Shown in pieces: positions 24,101 through 33,104 of a stretch of 64,000 bases of DNA. Made by a program: the position numbers and the translations under genes. Origin of the DNA: Yamagishiella unicocca (taxonomy: Eukaryota; Chlorophyta; Chlorophyceae; Chlamydomonadales; Volvocaceae). The stretch covers positions 434,001 to 498,000 of the forward strand of contig BDSL01000056.1 in assembly GCA_003116995.1 (NCBI GenBank). The letters are read 5' to 3'. Every line of letters begins with the position of its first letter. Position 1 is the first letter of the stretch. The notes beneath the pieces were generated by a model that searched no databases, was not told the DNA's origin, and saw nothing but the letters and a program-made list of their open reading frames with translations.

Positions 24101-26498
24101 GGTTTGTCGGCCGTGGATTCGCGGATTTTTCTTCTCAAACCCCCCCTCCCTCCCACCCGGCCCCGCATTGCCTCCTCAGGACCATCACCCACGTCGCTCC
24201 GGAGGTCCTGCTGGGTAAGCTAGTGGTAGCAGCTAGCGGCGGCGCGCAGGCAGGGGCGGGAACCTAAGCGCGGGGGGCGCAAGCGGGAACCTCGGGAGTA
24301 GCAGGGGAGCGCCAAAGGCAGCTCGGACATACCGCAAGGCGCGCCGCCTGAAGGCCCCTCACTGCTTGCACCGTCCACTGCGTACCGCAGCACTCCGCCT
24401 TCCGCAGCATCTCGCTCTCGCACGCTTTGGACTTGCCCCGTGGCCAAGCCCGACGGTCCCGTGGGTCGCGCGTCGCTAGCCCCGCTTTCTTGGTTGCGCG
24501 CATACGTACCCGAGCGCTGCTGTCGAGACCGCCTGCCTTCCTTTACCTCCCCCCCCCATTCGTACGTCCCAATACCCGCCACTCAGGCGGCCAGGCGCTA
24601 GGCGCCGCTGTGGATATCTATGGTGAGAGGAAGCACCTGGAGGGGCAGTGCGTGGGGGGCTGGGGTGGCGCTTGCGGGTTTCTAGCTTTAGTACGGCATT
24701 GTCGTACTGTCAAGCCCTAGCAGGGCGTGTGCCGGTTGCTGTGTGCGGCTGGGGCTTCCGTGTGCCGGTGTGCGGCTGGGGCTTCCGTCAGCCTGTGTGC
24801 AGCAAGCGCCCTCGCGCTCGCGCCCAGTCCTCCCTCCGCGTCCCAACGACGTCCCCCCCTCACGGCGGCGAACCTCATGACATTCTGCCGCCCCGGACTC
24901 GGTCCGCTCCTCCGGCCCCCCCCCCCTTGCAGCTTTCGGCATCCTCATGTACCAGGTGAGCCGTAGGGACGGAGGCCTCGGTGCTGGGATGGGTCATACA
25001 CTCCTAGAGGTGCAGCAGTGCGCGAATGCGCGAAAGGCCTCGGTGCTGGGGTGGGTCATACACACAAACACACTCCTGGAGATGCAGCAGTGCGCGAATG
25101 CGCGGAGCTCCATGTACGCAACCTGCAGGCGCAGACGCCCATGCGGGGCGATAGGCCGTTGCATGTCGTTGCTGACACGACACCAGCAGGCCTTAGAGCC
25201 CGACGGGTCCAACGTGAAGGTCTCCGCCATGCGCGCTAGCGCTCTCCCAACATGAGGCTTTTGCTCACAACCTCACAACATGAGGCTTTTCCCCACAACC
25301 TCCCAACATGAGGGTCAGCTGCATACCTGACTTCAGCCCAACAGCCCCGACCCTTGCATGACCTGAACTGGTTGCCTAATTTGGACGACTGGCGCACTAC
25401 GTGCGCGGGGCGCTGCTTGCCTCCAATGTATGCACGTCGTCATGTCGTCATGTCGTCATGTCGTCATGTCGTCATGTCGTCATGTCGTCATGTCGTCATG
25501 TCGTCATGTCGTCATGTCGTCATGTCGTCATGTCGTCATGTCGTCCTGATGCAATTGCCCTCCCTGGACTCGTCCGCGGCGCAGGTGCTGTGCGGCATGA
25601 AGGTGTACGACAATAACATGTCGGCTTCCACGATCGCGAATGCCGTCGCGCACCGCTCCGTTCGGCCGCAGCTGCCGAGCTGGGTGCCGTCCAGCTACAG
25701 GTGGGCGGGAATGAGGGGGGCCGTCCGACGACGGCGACGAGGGTTGTGGAGGAGGAAAGTCCGTACGTCGACACGTGGAGCGAAGGAACATGATCTGGGG
25801 GAGGGACAGCGACGGGAGCGCGGGGGTCCACTGCTGCCGACTGGTTTCGGAGGCTGTGTGGGAATTTCCCCTTAGCAGGTCGTAGGGTGGGCGGAGGGGG
25901 CTATGTCCCCTGCAAGTCGGGCATGGGCCCACGCCGGGGGCTGGGCTAGGCACCTGCGTGGCACTGTGTGGGTCGTATGCCGTTGGGCAGTTCCTACGGT
26001 ATATCCCTTTATATGCCCGAGCATCGCTCGTTAATGCCTGCTTCGCCTGCCGCTGTGCGCCCCTGGCACCCGCACTGCCGCCGCAGGACTCTGGCGCAGG
26101 CGTGCTGGGACCAGGAGCCCTCCGAGCGTCCCACCGCCGACGAGCTGGTGAGGCACCTGGAGAGGGCCATCGAGTCCAAGCGTGGCAGCACCGCCGCTAG
26201 CAGGAGTGGCCGCCAGCAGCCGACGCAGCAGCAGCCGACGCAGCAGCCGCAGCAGCCTCAGCAGCAGCCGACGCAGCAGCCGACGCAGCAGCAGCCGACG
26301 CAGCAGCCGACGCAGCCGCAGCAGCCGCAGCAGCAGCAGCCGCAGCAGCCGACGCAGCAGCAGCAGCCGCAGCAGCCGACGCAGCAGCCGACGCAGCCGC
26401 AGCAGCCGACGCAGCAGCCGACGCAGCAGCCGACGCAGCAGCCGACGCAGCAGCCGACGCAGCAGGAGGCAACGTTTGCGTCAGCCCCCCGCGACTGA
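12135..26498 (+). CDS. GAF-domain TKL protein kinase, copy 2 (5' end unresolved)
   Basis: 24 exons: 12135-12279, 12650-12884, 13805-14034, 14425-14638, 15117-15199, 15646-15756, 16197-16379, 16682-16759, 17125-17791, 18239-18297, 19271-19355, 20126-20144, 20523-20703, 20929-20954, 21343-21467, 21871-21909, 22543-22605, 22924-22976, 23315-23532, 24180-24214, 24587-24622, 24933-24955, 25585-25700, 26087-26498 (TGA). All junctions keep phase, giving 1144 residues after one incomplete codon. Residues 1-126 look like the C-terminal half of a GAF domain, 127-426 like a second GAF with inserts (QQQQQQ, TTTTT), and 427-670 are low-complexity. The kinase domain is about 690-1040: GQGGYGTVYRG loop, AVKVI Lys near 714, HCDLKPQN with Asp near 890, DFG Asp near 914. 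A Gln-Pro-Thr tail follows. GAF domains usually bind small ligands or chromophores, so a sensor kinase is likely (inference). Part of exon 17125-17791 (17267-17321) could be a retained in-frame intron. At least one more 5' exon must exist. Confidence 0.9.
12946..13024 (+). repeat. 41-bp duplicated unit in kinase intron
   Basis: Two near-identical units containing TGCACGGCCAAAGGAAAGCA in intron 12885-13804. Confidence 0.75.
13536..13660 (-). repeat. Telomere-like CCCTAAA tract in kinase copy 2 intron
   Basis: Degenerate CCCTAAA/CCCTACAAAA/CCCGAAAA repeats in intron 12885-13804. Orientation is opposite to the tract at 1826-1916. Confidence 0.6.
17884..17950 (-). repeat. E3 intronic repeat, inverted
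   Basis: Plus strand shows CGCGAATCCACGGCCGACAA then ACCGAGGGCGGTGAAGGTGA in kinase intron 17792-18238; reverse complement of the copy at 24055-24145. Confidence 0.6.
18133..18212 (+). repeat. E1 intronic repeat, copy 2
   Basis: An 80-bp form that extends upstream to CCCAACCCAGTTCTCCAGC and ends with CACGGGTCTTCCTCGA 26 nt before the acceptor of exon 18239-18297. Confidence 0.8.
18305..19115 (-). repeat. E1 long form, filling most of a kinase intron
   Basis: Reverse-orientation copy whose shared end (TTCGAGGGAAACCCGTGGAT) starts 7 nt after the 5' splice site at 18297/18298. About 810 bp are shared with 56973-57508, apart from an extra 275 bp at about 18535-18810. No long reading frame is conserved between the copies, so it looks non-autonomous. 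Confidence 0.8.
19455..19932 (+). repeat. 17-bp minisatellite CCCTGCTGCTGCCTGCC
   Basis: About 28 units in intron 19356-20125, between the two exons that encode the kinase glycine-rich loop. Its translations give Cys/Leu/Ala-rich false reading frames on both strands. Confidence 0.9.
21917..22014 (+). repeat. 24-bp tandem repeat in kinase intron
   Basis: Three to four units of GGGGAACACGGGGGCCCTAT plus GTCT in intron 21910-22542. Confidence 0.75.
22679..22753 (+). repeat. E1 intronic repeat, copy 4
   Basis: A 75-bp form embedded in a CCA/CAC microsatellite: the trinucleotide repeat continues directly on both sides (22630-22678 and 22754-22795). The position implies insertion into an existing microsatellite. 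Confidence 0.75.
23252..23301 (+). repeat. E1 intronic repeat, copy 5
   Basis: A 50-bp form ending 13 nt before exon 23315-23532; counterpart of copy 1 in the tandem paralogue. Confidence 0.8.
24013..24030 (+). repeat. E1 terminal fragment, copy 6
   Basis: Only the shared end is present (CCACGGGTCTTCCTCGAA), inside intron 23533-24179 of kinase copy 2, upstream of an E3 repeat. It is absent from the matching intron of copy 1. Confidence 0.6.
24055..24145 (+). repeat. E3 intronic repeat
   Basis: Contains ATCACCTTCACCGCCCTCGG, TTTGTCGGCCGTGGATTCGC and GGATTTTTCTTCTCAAACCC, in intron 23533-24179. An inverted partner lies at 17884-17950 and a short relative at 31690-31730. Confidence 0.6.
24981..25105 (+). 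repeat. Direct duplication of about 60 bp in kinase intron
   Basis: Two units sharing GGCCTCGGTGCTGGG, GGGTCATACAC and GCAGCAGTGCGCGAATGCGC, in intron 24956-25584. Confidence 0.7.
25441..25544 (+). repeat. Thirteen perfect 8-bp repeats CATGTCGT
   Basis: Thirteen identical units end to end in intron 24956-25584, 40 bp before exon 25585-25700. Confidence 0.95.
26205..26466 (+). repeat. CAG/CCGACG repeat encoding the Gln-Pro-Thr tail
   Basis: In the last exon of kinase copy 2, repeats of CAGCAGCCGACG encode QQPT units for about 85 residues. Kinase copy 1 has no such repeat. The antisense poly-Ala/Ser reading frame is a shadow. Confidence 0.9.
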
Positions 26499-27359
26499 GC
26501 CAGTCTCCTTCCGTCGTTGGCGGATCGGGTCAGTCACCTGGGTCCTGACCTTAGGGTCAGGCCGGGTACTTGCCCGGGGCCCCATAGCCGGGCTACGCCC
26601 GAAGCCAGGTACCGGCAGGCACGGACCCATACACAGGCACCATGTCACCGCTGCAGTGTGGCGAGTAGGTGCCATGGAGCCCCGGACAGAAGTCCGTCGT
26701 CATCGAGGCAACACCGGGTGACGTACGCATGTGGCGCCGTACGCGTGGGGCGTCGTACGCGTGGATAGTATTTTCCAATTTATAAACGATGATGCAGTGT
26801 TCCTTGTCGCGGCGTCGCGCCGCCGTGGCGCCATGCCGAGACGTTACCAGTAGTATCCCCCTTTGGCTTATCACCCACGTCCGAGTTGCATTCCTGCTCG
26901 CCGCCGTTGAGGGTCGTTGGGCGGCGCCGGTCTGCTTGCCGCTGCGTGGTGACGGACGTCCAGACCTACCGCGGATGACGTCCAGACCCATCGGGTGCGG
27001 TAGCAAATGCGATTCGGGCGCGAGCGACGGCCTGGGTATCACCGCCAAAGGAAGGAGATGTTGCATGTGGGTGGGATGAGGTGGGGGGGCATCACGCGTG
27101 GGCCTCGTTAACGCTGCATATATCTAGTGAGGGGAACCCCTTGGGGCGACGGCCATTGGCGGCGCTTCGGGGGGGAAGGGAAGCAGCTGCGCAGGGCGCC
27201 CAGCTTTGTGGCGCGCGCGCTGCCCGATGTGCACCCGGCGATCTTCGCCGGTCATTGGTTTACGGTAGTGGGCTCACAAGACCGCCTCGGCAGGTTGAAC
27301 CTCGTGATTGCTGTGGGGTGGCGCACGTCTGTGCTTAGGACAGTTGTCTTCTGTGTCGG

Positions 27360-27364
27360 TGTAA
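27360..27364 (+). terminator. Candidate polyadenylation signal (TGTAA) of kinase copy 2
   Basis: The first TGTAA I noticed after the stop at 26498, 862 nt downstream. The distance is long, so this is tentative. Confidence 0.2.
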
Positions 27365-28234
27365 GTGTTGCTTGAGGCCCCGAGTGCTCGCAGCTTGTGG
27401 CCTTTCAGTTGACGTTTCGAAGATGCGTCCAGCCATGTCATGGGCTCCATTGTTTTAATAACAGCGCGAGTCGCCTGCTACCAGGGGGGTGAAGCGGAAC
27501 AGCCAGCGGCAGACGTGTCGGGTGTTGGGCGGCTGGTGGCGGTGGGGTGCAAATCGCGTGCGGCGCGTGCTGGGCATTAGCGTACGGCGCGCCGGCCATT
27601 GGTGCATGCCACGCTGGGCGCTAGCACACCCAAGCGCCGTGTGGCGGTGTCGCAGCCCCAAAATAAATTCATGTGCGGCAACCGCCGCATAAAATATTCA
27701 TGTGCGTGCAGCGTGATTCGCGGGCAATGAATGATAAGTTGGTTGCTGTGCTCGGAGCTGCAGTTGTGACCGTTGGTTGACGGTAACGGTAACCGAAGAC
27801 GGTGTCGCCGGGCCCCACACGCGAGGCGCTCCATGGCGCTGACGTTTGTGGCGGCTCTCGTTAGGCCGCCCAAAGACGTGTTTTTGGCGTTTGACAACCT
27901 CACGGGGGGTGAGGCGGCTGCTGGGCGCAGCTGCCGCCTGCTGGGCCTTACCTCCTAGCCCGTATGCGGTAGTGCCGACGAGGCGGGCCGGGGCGCACAG
28001 CTGGCCGGCCGGCCACCCGCTCTTTTGCAGAGCACCGCGGCACCGCGGCGGGAGCTTATGACCTGCCCGGCTCGCTCACAACGGCCGGTCCTGAAAGGAA
28101 GAAACGCGTGTGATGGATGGCGTATGTATGTGGCGGCGTGGATGCGGATGCATGCCAACGCGTGTGATGGTAGTGCGCTCGAAATGAGGGTGAGAGATGA
28201 GAGGTGAGGGGGCTATTGCATTGGTTGCTTCTTT

Positions 28235-28375
28235 GCTTGCCTGCTGTGGTGCCTGCTGTGGTGCCTGCTGTGATGCCTGCTGTGGTGCCTGCTGTGATGC
28301 CTGCTGTGGTGCCTGCTGTGGTGGCTACTGTGGTGCCTGCTGTGGTGGCTACTGTGGTGCCTGCTGTGAAGCCAG
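28235..28375 (+). repeat. CTGCTGTGGTGC-type minisatellite
   Basis: About nine units of 15 bp built on TGCTGTGGTGCC with TGAT and GGCTAC variants. Confidence 0.8.
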
Positions 28376-29506
28376 CGCACAGGTTTATATCTATGTGTTT
28401 AGGGTTTCGCACGAAACGCCAGGGTACCGTACGGCCCCCCGCCGTCGCAGCTGGCTTGGCTCCTCCTCAGCTGCTGGTCGCTCAAGTCCCGCACGACGAA
28501 GTGTGAGGGGCCAGGCGCAAGATTATCCGTGGAGTACACGAAGTTCGTGAATAGATTGTGAAGGTTGTATGGTTTAGGTCATGAAAGGTTTCTGTTAGGG
28601 TTGTTCTACAAGGCACTAGGGTCGCGTTGGGTGCCGGTCCTCCGTCGCTTAGTCACACACGGCGAGCCGCGTGTGGGTTGTGTTTCTCCTGATTCACGTG
28701 GTGGTGGCGGGGCGCGTGATGGTCACAGGCCAGGTGAATAAGTACATGCACTGTATAACGTGTACGGAAGATGCGCACGTGTCTCGCACAACAACTGATC
28801 GTGAATCACGAACCAACGGTCTCACGGGACCTCGCCCAACTGCCCAACCACCCAAACAGCGCCATCACGACCGCCTTCCATTCGCAACCGCGGCGAGGCA
28901 GCGACCCAGCGGGACAGCATCACTGGCAGCTGCACAGCTAGTGGGACTCCTGATCGCGCCACCAGCTCCTCGGGCCCCCAGACCCCCTCCCCCGAGGTAC
29001 GGGCGCCCAGTAGGGTGCAGTCGCCGCCCCCCCCCCAGCTTGTTGTTGTCACGTAAGCTGTAGATTCCACCCGCGCAGCCCCGTGCGTTGCACCTTGTGT
29101 GTTCGTCCCTGATTTACCATTCGCGAGTATGTACCGATCGTAAAGCCACGCTAGTAAAGCATGAGCTACGTACCTCGTATGGGTAATTCCAAGCCTTCCT
29201 CTACATAGCGTAAATGCGCAGACACCACCCACGTGCTTCCCACGGTCTCTCTTCGCTTGGTGTGTCAAATGCGCGTCACCACCCACTCTCCACGAGCTTC
29301 GAGGCAGCAAACCCTGTGCGCCTCGGGCGCGCGCTCGTCCACCCTCCACCCTCCACCGGCCCCCAACACACACCCCTGCATGGCTCGCCATACTTTGGCC
29401 GCGTAGATCACACCGCACACTCCATATGACAGCGAGCGCGAGGGGTGGCCACTATCCGACTGTGCGAGCGCTTGCGCACTTCGCGCGATCACTGCTGCCG
29501 CTGCTG

Positions 29507-32500
29507 CTACGACTTGACGGGTAGGGTGTTGGGTTGGTTCTGGAGCCGCCCTCCGCGCACCACCGCCTTTTCTCCGTGCTGCAGCGTCACGAACGACGAC
29601 GCCGGCAGCGCCCGCTCCTTGACGGCCGCTTGGAGCCTGATGGAGGGGTGGCGGGGGCGAGCGAAGAGGGGTTACAATAAAAGAACCGGTAACGCGACTG
29701 GGGAAATGTAGTGGGTGTACACGGCATCAGCCTGCCGAGGGCCTGAGCTGTTGTCGTACTGTTGTCGTACTGTTGTCGTACACAGTCCTACACACCTGGT
29801 GGGTGGCTCGTCCAACGGCTCGTCGGTTAGGCTCCACGTGGCGGTGTGGATCCCGATGCTCACCGCCGCTCGCACGTCCAGCGCGATCTGCAGCCCCTCC
29901 TCCGCGTCGGTGTGCTGCGGCTTCATGAACCACCTGCCAGCCAGGCAGACACGTGGGCAGGTAAACAGTTAGGCAGTTCCCCGGTGCAAGGATCTCCCCG
30001 GCCCCCTCCTCCGCCTGTCCCCCCACACCCCGCTGGATCAGCACACGACGCACGCGCGGCCCCATCCCATGCGCCACGGGGCTGGGCGGGTGCCGCCACA
30101 TCGACCACAGCGACAGCGTGCTCCCGGTCCTGACCGATGCACACAGTCGGGCGGTCGTCGGTCCCAACCGGCGCAACGAACGCACGAAAAGTGGTGCGCC
30201 CCACCCCCCGCCCCATGCGCCCACTATCCTGTCGTTTTCGTGTCACCGGTTTTCACGCCACCCCCCAACCCACCTCGGCTCGTAAGCGCCGATGGGAATG
30301 GCCGCCAGGTCTATGGGTCCCAGTCGCTCGCCTATCTCCTTGAACACCGAGCAGTACCCCGTGTCGCCTACGAAGTAGAACCGCAGCGGAGGAGCAGCAG
30401 GAGCAGGAGTGCCACAGCCGCCAACGTCAGCCGCCGAGTCGGCGGCGGAGGAGGGGGGGCCGCCGCCAGGGGCGCCATCTGCGGGCTCGGCGGCGGCGGC
30501 CCAAGCCGTGTTGGTCGCAGGTGGCGGCGCTGGTGGCGCGGGGGCCGCGGGTGGTGGCTGGGGCGCAGTGACCACGTAGCCGCCCCACAGCGTGCGGTAG
30601 CGGTCCAGGACGCCTAGGTGGGGAGGGGGGGTTTTACAATAAAAGAACCGGTAACTCGACTGGGGAAATGTAGCGGGTGGGAGAGGCGAAAGGGGGGAGA
30701 GGGGAGAGGGGGAAGAGGGGAGAGGGGGAAGAGGGGAGAGGGGCGAGAGGGGGCGGGGACTATGGGGGGGAGGAAAGGGGGAGGCCAGGAGACATTCCGA
30801 CGGCCAGCACAAACATACCGGGAGTACGCGAGTGACCCACCGACCCACCCGCCCAACTGAAGAGGGGTGCGGTCGCCCTCCGCGTGTGGCCCTCCGCATT
30901 TCATGCACACCCCTGGTGCCGAGCCGCCCCAACCGCAGGGGGGGCCAGACGCCGCATTACGTTGGGGTCGATCCTACGCGACGTCCATTGGGGGCCAAAC
31001 ACGCCTTCCTATAAGCCTACAATTTGTCTCCTCGCCACCCGTTTCGAATCTTGCTGGTATCAATGGTCATGCTACAGGGAGGGGGCGCACCACCTGCCGT
31101 ACCTCGCGCGCTCCAGTGCTGGGCGGGGACCATGGTGATCGTCACACTGCCGGGGGGGCGGGGGGAGGGTTGGGCAGGAGGGGAATGCAAGGAAAAACCG
31201 TGTACGAAAGAAAAAACCGTAGGGAGGAGGGTTCGAGGGAAACCCGTGGATGTCCGAACCCGTGGAGGAGGGAGGGAGGGAAAATAGGGAGCGGAGGGCC
31301 GGGAGGGGGGGCATGGAAGGCCGAGGCAAGGAGGAGGGGGGAGTGGCAAGCGAGCAGGGGGCTGGGTGGCAGCACGGCTATCCTCGACGGTACAACCAAC
31401 TGACATGACCCTTACACAGGAGGTCCCGGCTGCCTGGAGGCCCCTTCCAGCCCTTCCAGCCCTTCCAGCCCTTCCAGCCCCTTCCGCTCTGACGCGCTCG
31501 TCGCCCCAGGACACGCCCACCTTATCCACACCCTCAACGCCCAAGCCCCTTAACCCCCCCCGCCTCGATTTACGCCCACAGCTAGGTGTCCGAAGGCAAT
31601 GCACCATCTATCCTATCGATGTTTCGCGTAGCGGGGTTTTTACGCCATCCCCTCGATTCACCGCTCCACACACCCCCGGCCCCCCCGGCCCCCCGTGGCC
31701 GTGGATTCGCGGATTCTCTTGTAAAAACCCCGCCCCCCCCCCCGCCCCCCCCGTCACCCTCCACTGGCTCCGCCGCACCATCCCGCCCCCATGAGCCTTC
31801 GACGCACCTCTTGCCGCTGCTTGCGCTCGTGTGTACGGCGCTCTGCCACCAGTCCAGCTCCACCACCCGCTTCACCCCCTCGCTGGCGAACCACGGCTTC
31901 AGCCCCAGAGGCACGTACCAGGTCAGCTCCTGTGTCGCGGAGAAGCGGCGAGGAAGGCGCCCGGGAAGTACGGCAGGTTTCGGAGGGGTGGTGTCGTGCA
32001 GTCAGTCACTGGGGACGCGAGAGCGGTCGATCAGCGGTCGCGCGAGTCGAGGGACTGGAGCTTAGTAAGGGGCTGGAGTCGAGGCATCGTGGGTCAGTTC
32101 ACCGGAGGGCGGGTAAGGGGCAAGGGTAAGGGGCGACTGCAGGGTAAGGTCGAAGGGGCGGGGCAACGGGGGAGGGGCAGGGTGAGGGTGAGGTTAAGGG
32201 GGGAGGGGCAGGGGGAGGGGCAGGGTAAGGGGGATTACGGAGACATAAGGGGCAGGGGCGAGCATGGCAGGGTAAGGGGGGTTACAATAAAATAACCGGT
32301 AACGCGACTGGGGAAATGTAGTGGGGGGGGCCAGGGTAAGGGGTGTGTGTTTTATAAATGCTGAGCTGAGCCGCGAAGGAGACGGAGCGCAAAGAGACCA
32401 AGGAATCCGGAGGCAAGGCGAGGCGTCAATAGTTACCGAAAGAAGCCCAGAGTGTGTCCACGAGCAGCCAGAATTCCGATTATGTAGACGGCGTCCGCGC

Positions 32501-33068
32501 AGCGCTCCGGTGACCAAAAGGACGGTGGCGGGCGGCTGAGCTCCAGTAGCGACCCTAACAACCGACGCCGCGCTGCGGCGGCGTAGGCTTGGCGCGAAGC
32601 TCCGACAACGACTAAGCCTAAGTACCTAGTAACCTATCCTAGTGCGCAAAGCAGGGGTATATGTAACAACATCGCGTGCAATGCCAGTAACAGACAGAGT
32701 GCCCAGCACAGGAATCCCAGCCCATGCCAAATGCGAGGAAACTGACCTGGGAAGGAGAGGAAGAAGGACCAGGCGAAGCAGCAGAAGGTTAGCGTTAGGT
32801 TGAAGAGCGAAGGAGACATGCGGGGCGGATGAAAAGGCAGGGACACACGTGAACGCGCCGCGGCTACGGAAGAGTGGTTTAGTAAGGCATTGTTAGTAAA
32901 AGAAATGAGGATAAACGCGAAGAAGTGGTATAAGTGCATGCAATGCAGCGTGCAGTACAGCGACCACAGGCAGGCGTGCAAGTGCGACGTGACGCGGTGT
33001 GATGCGGTGTGGTGCGGTAAGGTGCTGAATGATGCGGTGTGTGTGTGTGTGTGTGTGTTTTATAGATG

Positions 33069-33104
<36 letters not shown>

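Larger units (their letters stand above)
26499..29506. other. Intergenic region between kinase copy 2 and the phospholipase gene
   Basis: The 3' ends of the two convergent genes meet here. I see a 15-bp tandem repeat at 28235-28375 (TGCCTGCTGTGGTG type) and no supported gene. The 3' UTRs probably take up parts of both sides. Confidence 0.55.

Noticed and set aside
25441..25544. CRISPR-like regular repeat
   Set aside because: Perfect 8-bp units with no spacers in a eukaryotic intron; a simple microsatellite.
26197..26472. Poly-Ala/Ser frame antisense to the kinase tail
   Set aside because: Shadow of the CAG-rich coding repeat on the plus strand.
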